Below, one piece after another: positions 10,154 to 22,251 of a stretch of DNA of 64,000 bases. The stretch is taken from NCBI GenBank assembly GCA_018672315.1, contig CP076053.1, positions 3,521,827 to 3,585,826 of the forward strand, in the 5' to 3' direction. The DNA comes from Nocardioidaceae bacterium (lineage in GTDB: Bacteria > Actinomycetota > Actinomycetes > Propionibacteriales > Nocardioidaceae). Each line of letters opens with the position of its first letter. The first letter of the stretch is position 1. The notes under the pieces were generated by a model. The model ran no database searches and was not told the origin of the DNA. It was given only the letters and a program-made list of their open reading frames with translations. The translations under genes were made by a program, and so were the position numbers.

Positions 10154-11182
10154 TCAGCCCTGCCCGTCACCCGTGTCGTCGCTCGTGTCGTCCCCGGCGA
10201 GGTCGCCCGTCGCGTCGGAGGCCGCGGGCAGCGCACCGTCCGACCCGCCGGCGGCGCTGTAGTGACCCACCCCGCCGGCGGCCTGCTCGGCGAGGGCCAG
10301 CACGAGCGCGACCTTGCCCGTGGTGAGGTTCACCGGGTCCACGGTGCTCACGCGTCGCGCGGCACCAACGTCGGCGAGCAGCGACCGCAGGGCACCGTCG
10401 TCGACGGCAGCGCTCGTCGGGCCGGTCAGCACGACCCCGTCGACCTGCTCGTCGACACCCGAGAGGAGCGAGGCGAGGATCTCGCCCGCACCGGACCGCT
10501 CGAAGGAGGCGGCGTCGTCCTCCGCTGCCGCGGTGCCTTCGGCGATGCCGGGGGGAGCCACGACCAGCACCAGGTCGGCTCGGGTGTCGGTGGAACCGGC
10601 CGATGCCAGCAGCTCGGCCGTCGCCAGGCCGGACTGCAGGGCCTCCGCGCCTGCGTCCAGCGGCTCCGGTGCACCCTGCACGCCGATGGCGCGGCCGATG
10701 ATCTGGCCCATCCGCTCGTACGCCGCGGGGTCGCCCGTGACCTGCACGTCCTCCGCCCCGGCGACGAGCTGCCTGCCGAGCTCGTCGACGAGCTGTCGCT
10801 GCTCGGGGTCGAGCAACGCCGGGGACAAGCGGTACGTGGCGGCGACCGACCCGCCCGCCTGCTCGACCAGGGTGGTGAGGTCCGGCACGAGGGCGTCGTT
10901 GGCGCCGGGGAGGGTGACGACAGCGACCGCGTTGCCCTCGAGGCTCCCGTCCACCACCTCCGGCGACAGCGCCTCGGCGAACGCGTCGGTGTAGCGCAGG
11001 TCCGACCGCAGGGCCGAGATGCGGTCGCTGAGTGTGGCCTTGCGGGCTCGGTCGGCCTCGATCTGCCCGACCAGGCTGTCGTCGACCTCGCCCTGCAACG
11101 GCCCACCGCCCAGGGCGATGCCCACGGCCAGTGCCAGGAACACCGAGACGAGGGTGACGACGTGGTAGCGGAACGAGATCAC
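10154..11182 (-). CDS. SteB/MctB-family protein (copper-transport-annotated, cell separation partner of SteA)
   Basis: A 342-aa envelope protein with one N-terminal membrane helix (VVTLVSVFLALAVGIALGG), a coiled-coil-like stretch (about 30-65) and a large extracytoplasmic domain. It belongs to the Rv1698 family, described both as the copper-export protein MctB in mycobacteria and as SteB in Corynebacterium, where it binds SteA to promote daughter-cell separation. It overlaps steA by four bases, which favours the SteAB role here. The C-terminal Asp/Gly/Thr-rich tail is low complexity. Confidence 0.85.
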   Translation of the reverse strand: MISFRYHVVTLVSVFLALAVGIALGGGPLQGEVDDSLVGQIEADRARKATLSDRISALRSDLRYTDAFAEALSPEVVDGSLEGNAVAVVTLPGANDALVPDLTTLVEQAGGSVAATYRLSPALLDPEQRQLVDELGRQLVAGAEDVQVTGDPAAYERMGQIIGRAIGVQGAPEPLDAGAEALQSGLATAELLASAGSTDTRADLVLVVAPPGIAEGTAAAEDDAASFERSGAGEILASLLSGVDEQVDGVVLTGPTSAAVDDGALRSLLADVGAARRVSTVDPVNLTTGKVALVLALAEQAAGGVGHYSAAGGSDGALPAASDATGDLAGDDTSDDTGDGQG

Positions 11183-12411
11183 GGTGAGAGTCCTCCGGGC
11201 AACGAGTCCAGCAAGGGTTGCGACCAGGTGCGCAGCTGGTCGAGCAGGTCCTCCGCGATCTCCTGACCCACCGGAGTCGTCGTGAAGGCGGCCACCAGCG
11301 CCACGAGGCCGGCCAGCACGACGAGGAGCAGCTGCCAGGTGCGCACGCGCCCGGCGTAGAGCTCCGGCACGGCCCGGGCCTCGACCAGTCGTGCCCCGAC
11401 CTTCAACCGGGTCAGGAAGATGCTCGCGAGACCGGACCGCTGGCGGTCCAGGAACTCCTCGAGCGTCGCGTGGCTCCCCGCGGTGATGATCACGGTCGGG
11501 TCGGCGAGGTCGGCGACCAGCAGGGCGATGTCCTCCGGTGTCCCCGACGTCGCCATCACGTGGTGGCGTACGCCGAGCCGCTCGAGGCGGGCCGAGCCCG
11601 CCGCACGTCCGGAGGCATCGGCATGGAGCACGACGTCGCGAGCCCTGCGCAGGGTGCGGTCGGAGACGGAACCGGTGTCGTTGCCACCCGTGGTGACGGG
11701 GCGCCCGAGACCACCTTCGCCGACGATCACGACGTCAGGTCGCAGTCTCGCCTCGACCAGCGTCTCCGCTCCGCCGTCCACCCCGATGAGCACCGGGTGC
11801 TGCTCGCGGATGAACCGACGCAGGCGCGCGACGTCCTCGCGGTGGTCGTACCCGCGCGAGACCACGACGACCGGGCGCCCGTGGATGCGCGTGCGCAGCG
11901 ACGGAGTGGACAGGCCGTGCAGCAGCAGGTCCTGCTCGCGGCGCAGGAACTCCGAGGTGCTGGCGGTGAAGGTCTCCAGCTGTGCGGCGAGACCCGTCCG
12001 CGCCGAGGCCATGCGCCGCTCGATCTCCTCGAGGGTCAGGCGGTTCCCGGTCCAGGCGCGCTTGCCGGCGATCAGCCGGTCGCCCGTGACACGGGCCCGG
12101 CTGCCCTCCGGCAGCTGGGCGACCACCTCGCCTCCCACGGCCTCCAGGAGCACGACGCCCGCCTCGGCCAGCACCCCTGCACCGAGGCTGGGGTAGCGAC
12201 CCGAGAAGAAGGAGGACCCGTTCACGACCGCGGCGACGTCGGCCTCGACCAGCGCCTGGGCGGTCTCACGGTCCAGGTCGGTCTCGTCGACGACGACGAT
12301 GTCACCGGCGTGCACGCGTCCGAGGACGGCACGGGGCCGGCGATCGACCCGGGCGCGGCCGCTCGCCCCGGCGTCGCCCTCGGCGTCGGAGGCTCTCGGG
12401 GTCGGCTTCAT
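11179..12411 (-). CDS. steA: Putative cytokinetic ring protein SteA
   Basis: A 410-aa protein with a thiamin-pyrophosphokinase-like catalytic fold (LIGVDGGAETLVEARLRPDV and VIVGEGGLGRPV) and a single C-terminal membrane helix (WQLLLVVLAGLVALVAA). In Corynebacterium SteA localises at the division site with SteB (established for that family). I start at ATG 12411, where the acidic, disordered N-terminus begins; an ATG at 12519 is possible but adds Arg/Cys-rich residues. Adjacent to recN and steB, as in M. tuberculosis Rv1696-Rv1698. Confidence 0.85.
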   Translation of the reverse strand: MKPTPRASDAEGDAGASGRARVDRRPRAVLGRVHAGDIVVVDETDLDRETAQALVEADVAAVVNGSSFFSGRYPSLGAGVLAEAGVVLLEAVGGEVVAQLPEGSRARVTGDRLIAGKRAWTGNRLTLEEIERRMASARTGLAAQLETFTASTSEFLRREQDLLLHGLSTPSLRTRIHGRPVVVVSRGYDHREDVARLRRFIREQHPVLIGVDGGAETLVEARLRPDVVIVGEGGLGRPVTTGGNDTGSVSDRTLRRARDVVLHADASGRAAGSARLERLGVRHHVMATSGTPEDIALLVADLADPTVIITAGSHATLEEFLDRQRSGLASIFLTRLKVGARLVEARAVPELYAGRVRTWQLLLVVLAGLVALVAAFTTTPVGQEIAEDLLDQLRTWSQPLLDSLPGGLSP

Positions 12412-12499
12412 GGCGCGGTCATCCTCGCACGCAGTGGCACCCGCCCCGCGGACCCGAGCGCGTGCCCCGCACCTGATGTGCCGACGACGGTGCCAGGGG

Positions 12500-14212
12500 T
12501 CAGTGGGTGGTCGACTCACGTCTGGCGTGGGCCAGCAGCTCCTCCGCGTGGGCGAGCGCGGTGTCGGACTCCTCGAGCCCGGCGAGCATCCGCGAGAGCT
12601 CGCGGACGCGATCGTCCTCGGCGAGGGTCGTCAGCCCCGACCGGGTCACCGACCCGTCCGAGGTCTTGGCCACGACCACGTGGCTGTCGGCGAAGGCCGC
12701 CACCTGTGGCAGGTGCGTCACCACCACCACCTGCGCGTGGCGGGCCAGCCGAGCCAGGCGCGCGCCGATCTCGACGGCGGAGCGCCCTCCGACACCGGCG
12801 TCGACCTCGTCGAAGACGAAGGTCGGCACCGGGTGGGTGCCCGCGATGCAGACCTCGAGGGCGAGCATCACCCGGGACAGCTCGCCGCCCGAGGCGCCCT
12901 TGCCCAGAGGCCGAGGCTCCGCGCCCGGATTCGGCGCCAGCAGGATCTCCACGGTGCAGGCGCCGTGGGGAGCGAGCCGGTCGGGGGTGATCTCGCCGCG
13001 TACGGTGACCTCGACGCGCGCGTCCGGCATCGCGAGGCCCGCCAGCTCGGTCTGGACCTGCGCGGCCAGCACGGGAGCACTGTCGGCTCGGGCCTCCCTG
13101 AGAGTCGTGGCCGCGGCCAGGGTCTCCGTCTCGAGCGCGGCCACCCGCTCGACGAGCTGCGTGACCCGCTCGTCGCTGTCGTCCAGCTCCAGCAGCCGTG
13201 CCGCCGCCCGACCGCTCCAGGCGAGCACCTCCTCGGTGGTCTCGCCGTACTTGCGCAGCAGACCGACGACGGCGGCTCGGCGTTCGGAGACGTGAGCCAG
13301 GCGTGCGGGATCGACGTCGAGCGAGGTCGCGTACGCGGCCACGTCCGCGGCGACGTCGGCGAGCTCGTAGGAGACCGTCGCCAGGCGGGCCGCCAGGTCG
13401 GCCGCCTCGGGGTCGTGCACCCCCGCTGCGTCCAGGTGTTGTCGGGCGCTCGCGACGGCGCCGAGTGCGTCGGGGGCCTCGTCGTCCGCGGACAGGGCCG
13501 ATCGTGCTCCTTCCGCAGCGGTGCGCAGGGTCTCGGCGTTGCCCAGACGGGACTCCTCCGCGGCCAGCGCGTGCTCCTCCCCCGCCTGGGGGTCGACGTC
13601 CTCGACCTCGGCGAGGCCGAAGCGCAGGAGGTCGGCCTCACGCGCACGATCCCGGCTGCGTTCGCGCAGGTTCTCGAGCTCGGCTCGCGCCGCGGTCCAG
13701 GCCGTGTAAGCCGCGGCGTACGCGCGAGTCGCCCTCTCCACCGGCTCTCCCGCGAAGGCGTCGAGCGCGGTGCGCTGGGTCTCGGGCCGGGTGAGGCGCT
13801 GCTGGTCGGACTGGCCGTGCACGGTGACGAGCGCGTCCCCGAAGGTCGCGAGACGCGCGACGGGCACGGCAGCACCGCCCACGAAGGCACGAGAGCGGCC
13901 TGTCGCGGCGAGCTGACGCGTGACGATGACCTCGCCGTCCTCCACGAGACCGCCGAGCTGCTCCACCTGCGCGGCGAGCCCGGTCTCTGGATCACCGTGG
14001 GGGATCCGCACCAGGCCTTCCACACGCGCCACCGGGCTCCCCCGCCGCACCGCACCGGAATCCGCGCGCCCCCCGAGCAGGAGGCCCAGGGCGGTGATCA
14101 GCATGGTCTTGCCGGCACCGGTCTCGCCGGTGATGACGGTCAGGCCCGGGTGCAGCGGGAGCACCGACTCCTCGATGACACCGAGCCCGGTGATCCGCAG
14201 CTCCTCAAGCAC
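12500..14212 (-). CDS. recN: DNA repair protein RecN
   Basis: SMC-like ATPase acting in double-strand break repair. Walker A GETGAGKT is at residues 29-36, followed by the Q-loop region, two long coiled-coil arms in the middle, the ABC signature KGASGGELSRVMLALE and the C-terminal THLPQVAAFAD H-loop. Length 570 aa. The GTG at 14212 lies inside the end of nadK (8-base overlap); residues encoded further upstream are not RecN-like. Part of tlyA-nadK-recN, a widely conserved order. Confidence 0.95.
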   Translation of the reverse strand: MLEELRITGLGVIEESVLPLHPGLTVITGETGAGKTMLITALGLLLGGRADSGAVRRGSPVARVEGLVRIPHGDPETGLAAQVEQLGGLVEDGEVIVTRQLAATGRSRAFVGGAAVPVARLATFGDALVTVHGQSDQQRLTRPETQRTALDAFAGEPVERATRAYAAAYTAWTAARAELENLRERSRDRAREADLLRFGLAEVEDVDPQAGEEHALAAEESRLGNAETLRTAAEGARSALSADDEAPDALGAVASARQHLDAAGVHDPEAADLAARLATVSYELADVAADVAAYATSLDVDPARLAHVSERRAAVVGLLRKYGETTEEVLAWSGRAAARLLELDDSDERVTQLVERVAALETETLAAATTLREARADSAPVLAAQVQTELAGLAMPDARVEVTVRGEITPDRLAPHGACTVEILLAPNPGAEPRPLGKGASGGELSRVMLALEVCIAGTHPVPTFVFDEVDAGVGGRSAVEIGARLARLARHAQVVVVTHLPQVAAFADSHVVVAKTSDGSVTRSGLTTLAEDDRVRELSRMLAGLEESDTALAHAEELLAHARRESTTH

Positions 14213-15212
14213 GGGACTCCCCCACCCGATCGCGGTGGCGGCCGAGGTCGCGCCACCCGTCGACGGGGAGGTCGAACTTCGCCACGAGACGATCGGTGAA
14301 CGGTGCGTCGTGCAACCTGACCAGGCGCACCGGACGCTGCCCGCGGCGCACCTCGACCCTGTCACCGGGGACCAGGTCGATCGTGCGCCGCCCGTCGCAC
14401 CACAGCACGCCCTCGCCCAGGTGGGCGTGTCCCATCTCGATGGCGACGACGGAGGAGGGAGCGACGACCAGCGGTCGCGCGAAGAGCGCGTGAGCGCTGA
14501 GCGGGACGACCAGGAGCGCCTCGACCGACGGCCAGACCACCGGCCCCCCGGCCGAGAAGTTGTACGCCGTCGACCCGGTCGGCGTCGCGCACACCATGCC
14601 GTCGCAGCCGAACCGCGACAACGGTCGTCCGTCGACCTCGACGACGACCTCGATCATGCGCTCGCGGGAGGCCTTCTCCACGCTCGCCTCGTTGAGCGCC
14701 CACAGCGTCTCGACCAGCTCCTGACCGCGGTAGACCGACACATCGATGGTCTGCCGCTCCTCGGAGACGTAGTCGCGCCGCACCACGGCCTCGATCGTGG
14801 GGCCGACGTCCTCGGGCTCGGCCTCGGCGAGGAACCCGACGTGCCCGAGGTTGACACCGAGCAACGGCACGCGCGCGGCGCGGGTCAGCTCCACCGCACG
14901 CAGCATCGTGCCGTCCCCGCCGACCACGACGACGAGCTCACACCCCGCGGCCGGGTCCTCGTCGGGGGCCGAGACCGGCTCGAAGGGCAGCTCCAGCTCG
15001 GCCAGGTCGGACGCCGGGACGCGCACCTCGATGCCGGCCTCGAGCAGGGCCAGGCCCATCTCGGCGGCGACCTCGACGGCTCGCGGTCGGCCCCCGTGGG
15101 TGACGACCAGCACGGCACGCGGCTCGGATCCCGAGCCGACCGGCTCGGGGAGCACGTCGGTCGTCGCGCCGTGCAGCGAGTGGCGCGGGAGGTCGGGGAT
15201 GCTGGGCGTCAC
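14205..15212 (-). CDS. nadK: NAD kinase
   Basis: Phosphorylates NAD to NADP. The GGDGT motif is at residues 98-102 and is followed by VPLLGVNLGHVGFLAE and the TGSTAYNFSAGGPVV active-site segment, all hallmarks of the family. Length 335 aa; residues 1-30 are a non-conserved extension. The ATG at 15212 overlaps the tlyA stop as ATGA and the 3' end overlaps recN, making a tlyA-nadK-recN coupled set. Confidence 0.95.
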   Translation of the reverse strand: MTPSIPDLPRHSLHGATTDVLPEPVGSGSEPRAVLVVTHGGRPRAVEVAAEMGLALLEAGIEVRVPASDLAELELPFEPVSAPDEDPAAGCELVVVVGGDGTMLRAVELTRAARVPLLGVNLGHVGFLAEAEPEDVGPTIEAVVRRDYVSEERQTIDVSVYRGQELVETLWALNEASVEKASRERMIEVVVEVDGRPLSRFGCDGMVCATPTGSTAYNFSAGGPVVWPSVEALLVVPLSAHALFARPLVVAPSSVVAIEMGHAHLGEGVLWCDGRRTIDLVPGDRVEVRRGQRPVRLVRLHDAPFTDRLVAKFDLPVDGWRDLGRHRDRVGESRA

Positions 15213-16078
15213 GGGATGACCTTCTCATCCGGCGCCGACAGCTGCGGGCGCGCCGCCGCAGGAATCCAGCCGTGGTCGAGACCCTCGACCTCGCCGATCA
15301 GGGTCTCGCGGTCGAGCGGAGGTGCGTCCCGGCGGAGCCAGAGGAAGTACTCCACGTTGCCGGACGGCCCGGGCAGGCCGCTGGTGACCACCTGCCTGCT
15401 CCCCCACCCCAGCTCCTGGGCTGCGGCTGCGACGTCGTGCACGGCCTGGGCCCGCAGTCCCGGGTCGCGGACGACCCCGCCCTTGCCGAGCGCGTCCTTC
15501 CCCACCTCGAACTGGGGCTTCACCATCAGCAGGAGGTCGCCCTCGACGGCGGTGACGGACGTCAGTGCGGGCAGCACGAGCCGCAGCGAGATGAAGCTGA
15601 GGTCACCGACCACCAGGTCGACCGCGTCACCGCCGAGCAGCTGCGGGCTCAGTGCCCGGATGTTGGTGCGGTCGTGCACCTCGACCCGGGCGTCGGTGCG
15701 CAGGGACCAGGCCAGCTGGCCGTAGCCGACGTCGACAGCGAGCACACGCGCGGCACCGTGCCGCAGGAGGACGTCGGTGAAGCCGCCCGTCGAGGCACCG
15801 GCGTCGAGGCACCGGCGTCCCGCTACCCGCAGCCCGTGGGGCATCGTCGCGGCCAGCGCGCTCGCGAGCTTGTGCCCACCACGCGAGGCGTACGCCGGCT
15901 GCTGCCCGTCGTCGACGACGACCAGGTCCGCGTCGGTGCCGACCGAGGTCGCCGGCTTGCGGGCCGTCGTGCCCCCGACCTTCACGCGTCCTTCGAGCAC
16001 GAGCTCACGCGCCTGCTCGCGTGACCTCGCCAGGCCACGTCGTACGAGCTCGGCGTCGAGGCGGAGCAGCCGCGGCAC
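15209..16078 (-). CDS. tlyA: TlyA-family rRNA 2'-O-methyltransferase
   Basis: Methylates ribose 2'-OH of cytidines in 16S and 23S rRNA; loss gives capreomycin resistance in mycobacteria (known for the family). The N-terminal S4 domain (RLDAELVRRGLARSREQARE) is followed by an FtsJ-like methyltransferase with SRGGHKLASAL, the SAM-binding DAGASTGGFTDVLL and MVKPQFEVGK. The Lys residues in GGHK and VKPQ fit the catalytic tetrad. 289 aa. Three bases separate it from the small gene before it. Confidence 0.93.
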   Translation of the reverse strand: MPRLLRLDAELVRRGLARSREQARELVLEGRVKVGGTTARKPATSVGTDADLVVVDDGQQPAYASRGGHKLASALAATMPHGLRVAGRRCLDAGASTGGFTDVLLRHGAARVLAVDVGYGQLAWSLRTDARVEVHDRTNIRALSPQLLGGDAVDLVVGDLSFISLRLVLPALTSVTAVEGDLLLMVKPQFEVGKDALGKGGVVRDPGLRAQAVHDVAAAAQELGWGSRQVVTSGLPGPSGNVEYFLWLRRDAPPLDRETLIGEVEGLDHGWIPAAARPQLSAPDEKVIP

Positions 16079-16081
16079 AGC

Positions 16082-16321
16082 TCAGACGTCTCCGCCGGCG
16101 GTGCGCAGCGACTCGCGCAGCGACGTCTCGAGGTCGCGGTAGGCCTCGACCTGCTCCTCGGCGGGCAGGTCGGCCAAGGCAGCCAAGGAGGCCTCGACAT
16201 CCGCCACGACCGACGGTCGGTCCTGGGCACCACCGGCGTCGCCACCTGCGTCGCCACCTGCGTCGTCGGCCGCCGTCGTCGGCGGGCGCGGGACCGGTCG
16301 GGGGGTGCTGGAGTCGTCCAC
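16082..16321 (-). CDS. Small hypothetical protein between HAD phosphatase and tlyA
   Basis: A 79-aa protein, ATG 16321, stop three bases before tlyA. The N-terminal half is Pro/Ala/Gly/Asp-rich with a GGDAGGDAGG repeat; the C-terminal 40 residues form a predicted helical segment (VEASLAALADLPAEEQVEAY). A short gene of unknown role stands at the equivalent place in mycobacteria (Rv1693, recalled). The ATG follows a GGAGGACCGCC stretch, which supports translation. No function can be assigned. Confidence 0.75.
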   Translation of the reverse strand: MDDSSTPRPVPRPPTTAADDAGGDAGGDAGGAQDRPSVVADVEASLAALADLPAEEQVEAYRDLETSLRESLRTAGGDV

Positions 16322-16414
16322 GGCGGTCCTCCTGGTCCTGTGGTACGCGAGGGTGGGGTGGTCCGCATCAGACTAGATGTTGCGCCGTGGGCCGAGGTCC
16401 GGCGGGCGGTGCGG

Positions 16415-17485
16415 TCAGCCGGGCAGGCCCCACCGGACAGCGAGGTCGTCCACGTCGGCGATGTCGTGGTCGGCGTCGAGACGGGCCCAGGCAAGGGCCG
16501 TGACGGCGCGCAGGGCAGGCAGGAGGCCGCCGTCGTCGCCGTCGGGGTCAGGAACGCGCCACCCGTCGTCGTGGCGCACCTCGACTCCTCCGCACACGGC
16601 GACATCGAGCGACTCCGCCACCTCCACCGGGGGGTGGGGCTCGAGGAGGCACCGCAGGTCCACCCCGACGAGGTCGGGCCGCGAGTCCGCCTCGATGCGG
16701 AGGAGGGACGCCAGGTCCGAGACGCCGGTGAGCACCAGCAGGCCCGCCATGCCGGCCCGATGGGCCCCGTCGATGTCGGTCTCGACGCGGTCGCCCACGA
16801 ACACCGGTCGCTGAGCACCCGTCCGTTCGACGGTCTCGTCGAGGAGGGCACGCTCCGGCTTTCCGGCGACGACCGGCTCGCGCTCGGCGAAGTCGGCCAC
16901 GACCCCGACGAGGACGCCGTTGCCTGGTCCTCGTCCGTGCGGCGTGGGTACGGAGGCGTCGGTGTTCGTCGCCACCCACGGCAGGCCACGACGGACGAGG
17001 ATCGCGCCGTCCCTCACCCGTTCCCAGGGCAGGTCCGGCGCGTAGCCGGACACGACGGCGACCGGGTCGTCGGTCACCGCCGTGACCGGTTCGAGCCCGC
17101 GATCACGCAGGGCGACGAGGAGTCCCTCGCCGCCGATCACGAAGATCCGTGAGCCGGCGGCGTGGTCCGCGGCCAGCAGACGCGCGGCGGCCTGGGCGGA
17201 GTTGACGACGTCCTCGGGCCCCGCCTGCACGCCCAGCGACGTGAGGTGCTCGGCGACCGTCGTCGGCGTCCGTGCGGCATTGTTCGTGACGAATGCTGTG
17301 CGGGTGCCGAGTCCGCGGGCGCCCTCGAGGGCGGACGCGGCGTGGGGAACCGCCTCGGAGCCGACGTACACGACACCGTCGAGGTCGAGAGCGACGAGGT
17401 CGTAGTGCTGCGCCGGGGGACGTTCGAGCGCGGTGAGACCACGGTGGCCCGCCACCGGTGCCTCAGTCTTCCCGGGTGTCGTCAT
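16415..17485 (-). CDS. HAD-superfamily IIA phosphatase
   Basis: Likely a phosphoglycolate/p-nitrophenyl-type phosphatase. HAD motif I is LDLDGVVY with the nucleophile Asp, motif II includes FVTNNAARTP, and the C-terminal FVGDRVETDIDGAHRAGM provides motif IV. Such IIA enzymes carry a C2 cap, consistent with 356 aa. It starts at ATG 17485, overlapping the TPR gene by 23 bases; a GTG at 17455 would give a protein 10 residues shorter. The cluster position matches Rv1692, described as a glycerol-3-phosphate phosphatase in M. tuberculosis (recalled). Confidence 0.9.
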   Translation of the reverse strand: MTTPGKTEAPVAGHRGLTALERPPAQHYDLVALDLDGVVYVGSEAVPHAASALEGARGLGTRTAFVTNNAARTPTTVAEHLTSLGVQAGPEDVVNSAQAAARLLAADHAAGSRIFVIGGEGLLVALRDRGLEPVTAVTDDPVAVVSGYAPDLPWERVRDGAILVRRGLPWVATNTDASVPTPHGRGPGNGVLVGVVADFAEREPVVAGKPERALLDETVERTGAQRPVFVGDRVETDIDGAHRAGMAGLLVLTGVSDLASLLRIEADSRPDLVGVDLRCLLEPHPPVEVAESLDVAVCGGVEVRHDDGWRVPDPDGDDGGLLPALRAVTALAWARLDADHDIADVDDLAVRWGLPG

Positions 17486-18467
17486 CGGTGGGCAGCACCT
17501 CGGTGCCGGCGGCGTCGGGCTGCAACCGACGCTCGAGCTCAGCGACCTGCTCGTACGCGTCCGTGGTGCGCTCACCGTCGACCGCCTCGGTGCGGTGGAA
17601 CCACGTGAGCGCGTCCTCCTCGCGGCCCGCCTCGAGAAGCGTCTCCGCGTACGCGTACCGCAGCCGCGGGAGCCACGGCTCACGGTTCTGGGAGTGCAGT
17701 GGTGCGTTCTCCAGCACCCGCAGCGCCGCGTCCAGCTGACGGAGGTCGCGCCGGGCGCCGGCCTCCACGATCGTCATCTCGATCCGTAGGGCAGGGCCGA
17801 GCTTGCGTACGGCGGGGTCGCGTGCGACGTCCAACGCCTTCTCCGCCCTGCCCAGGCCGCGCTCGCAGTCAGCGATGACGGGTAGGTAGTCGGCGGCGCC
17901 GTTCATCCGGCGTGCCGCCCTCAGTTCCGACAGTGCCTCGGCGAAGTGACCGGCGGCGTACGCCGTCTCGCCGCACGCCTCACGGACCACGGCGATCCGG
18001 GACGCCCGGGCGCGCGCCGCCAGGGTGTGCCTGTAGGCGGTCTCGGGGTCGGTGTCGATGAGCGAACCCGCGGCAGCCAGATGCCTGGCCACCCGGGCAG
18101 CGAGCTTCTCGGGGATCCCTCGCAGCTGCGCGGTCACCGCGCGAGGCAGCTCCTTGCCGGTGATCTCCTCGGGGATCTCCGGGCCGTCGTACTCCTCCTT
18201 CGACACCGAGCGCTGGCGTACGGAGTCGCGCTCGGCGACCCAGTCCCGACTCTTGCGCGCGGAGCTGTCGTCCGTGCCACCCGGACGACGCGCGCCCCCG
18301 CGGCCGTCACGTCGGTCACTGGACCGGCCGCTCGGTCCTCCCTGACCCGACGGGCCTCGTCCACCGCGGCCGCGATCACCCGACCGGTCATCCGACGATC
18401 CGGAGGGTCGGCCGGGACCGCTGCCCCGGCGGGGCTTGTCGCCACTGTTGCGGGGACGCTCTTGCAT
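17463..18467 (-). CDS. Tetratricopeptide-like protein with disordered basic N-terminus
   Basis: A 334-aa protein. Residues 1-75 are a Gly/Arg/Ser/Asp-rich disordered tail with repeated GGPSG/GRGG units; after about residue 95 the sequence becomes helical with TPR-like helix pairs (AYAAGHFAEALSELRAARR, AYAETLLEAGREEDALTWF). No catalytic motif is visible. It matches the position of Rv1691, also a TPR-type protein (recalled). It is the first gene after the rRNA operon and reads in the same direction. Confidence 0.85.
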   Translation of the reverse strand: MQERPRNSGDKPRRGSGPGRPSGSSDDRSGDRGRGGRGPSGQGGPSGRSSDRRDGRGGARRPGGTDDSSARKSRDWVAERDSVRQRSVSKEEYDGPEIPEEITGKELPRAVTAQLRGIPEKLAARVARHLAAAGSLIDTDPETAYRHTLAARARASRIAVVREACGETAYAAGHFAEALSELRAARRMNGAADYLPVIADCERGLGRAEKALDVARDPAVRKLGPALRIEMTIVEAGARRDLRQLDAALRVLENAPLHSQNREPWLPRLRYAYAETLLEAGREEDALTWFHRTEAVDGERTTDAYEQVAELERRLQPDAAGTEVLPTDDDTRED

Positions 18468-18530
18468 GGTGCTCCTCGAGGTTCAGCAGACGTGTCGTCA
18501 GCCTAGGCCAACGACTGCACGCACAAATGC

Positions 18531-18580
18531 GTGTGGGCCACCCCGTCGAGATCCGTTGATCCCGTCGGAGTGACCCACAC
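18531..18580 (-). terminator. Hairpin after 5S rRNA (operon terminator candidate)
   Basis: Two 15-base arms (18531-18545 and 18566-18580) pair almost perfectly with two G-U wobbles, around a 20-base loop. The arm reads GTGTGGGTCACTCCG on the transcribed strand. It begins 12 bases after the 5S 3' end. There is no clean U-run behind it, only a short ATTTG, as is common in actinobacterial terminators. Confidence 0.7.
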
Positions 18581-18591
18581 TGAAAAGAAGT

Positions 18592-18708
18592 CCGGCGACG
18601 TCCTACTCTCCCACAACCTCGCGATTGCAGTACCATCGGCGCTGTGAGGCTTAACTTCCGGGTTCGGAATGGGACCGGGTGTTTCCCTCACGCTATGGCC
18701 GCCGTAAC
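18592..18708 (-). rRNA. rrf: 5S ribosomal RNA
   Basis: The minus strand begins with GTTACGGCGGCCATAGCG and contains the conserved CCCATTCCGAACCCGGAAG loop and the GGGAGAGTAGGACG 3' region of actinobacterial 5S rRNA. The ends are placed by pairing of the terminal GGC-containing arms and may be off by a few bases. Confidence 0.95.
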
Positions 18709-18775
18709 ACTATGGAATTCGAGCACGCCCCCCGGACCACACCCGAGGAAAACCGGGGTGACCCTGGGGTCGTTC

Positions 18776-18791
18776 GTGGTTCCAGAACCAC
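18776..18791. repeat. 16-base perfect palindrome in the 23S-5S spacer
   Basis: GTGGTTCCAGAACCAC reads the same on both strands and directly abuts the 13-base sequence that is complementary to the 16S-23S spacer. It probably folds as a small hairpin next to the 23S processing stem. Confidence 0.6.
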
Positions 18792-18803
18792 ACAGTGGAC
18801 GCG
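18791..18803 (-). repeat. 3' half of 23S rRNA processing stem
   Basis: On the transcript this 13-mer is CGCGTCCACTGTG, the exact complement of the 13-mer encoded at 22016-22028 upstream of 23S. The pair would bring both ends of the 23S precursor together for cleavage by RNase III-type enzymes. Confidence 0.7.
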
Positions 18804-18850
18804 CAACACTTCCTCGAGCACACAATTTGATGACCCTAGAGGTGTGATGT

Positions 18851-21972
<3,122 letters not shown>

Positions 21973-22015
21973 ACACACCACTAAAGACATCAAACAAATA
22001 TTGCTACAAGATGCT

Positions 22016-22028
22016 CGCGTCCACTGTG
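22016..22028 (-). repeat. 5' half of 23S rRNA processing stem
   Basis: Transcript sequence CACAGTGGACGCG, exact complement of the element at 18791-18803 behind 23S. Further short complementary blocks lie closer to the gene: TTTGATG with CATCAAA, GGTGTG with CACACC, and GACAAGC with GCTTGTC. Confidence 0.7.
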
Positions 22029-22043
22029 AAGTTCTCAAACAAC
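22024..22043 (-). promoter_or_regulatory. Antitermination-type BoxA/BoxC-like element in the spacer
   Basis: The transcript reads GTTGTTTGAGAACTTCACAG. The GAACTTCACAG part resembles the GAACUCAAUAG RNA bound by M. tuberculosis NusA (recalled from structural work). A sister copy precedes 16S at 23997-24011. It overlaps the 5' arm of the 23S processing stem by five bases. Confidence 0.55.
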
Positions 22044-22242
22044 AAACGACACCCCCACACACCACATCAGCGACATGCGTAAGGCCCGCACTGAAACACC
22101 AGACAAACGCCTGATCCTTCAGGACCCAACAGTGTGCCCACACCCACCCCACCGGACGAACGACCCCGAGGTTCCACACCCACACGGACGAACCGCACGA
22201 GTAGTACTGACAAGACCGCGCCACACGAGGCACGACGTGAAT

Positions 22243-22251
22243 AGTCGACGA
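22243..22251 (-). repeat. 3' half of a possible 16S rRNA processing stem
   Basis: Transcript TCGTCGACT is the exact complement of AGTCGACGA encoded at 23979-23987 ahead of 16S. Nine base pairs only, so weaker evidence than the 23S stem. Confidence 0.45.

Noticed and set aside
16082-16321. Repeat-containing GGDAGGDAGG stretch as a CRISPR-like or mobile repeat
   Set aside because: It is a coding trinucleotide-type expansion inside a small protein gene. No CRISPR array or insertion sequence was found in the window.
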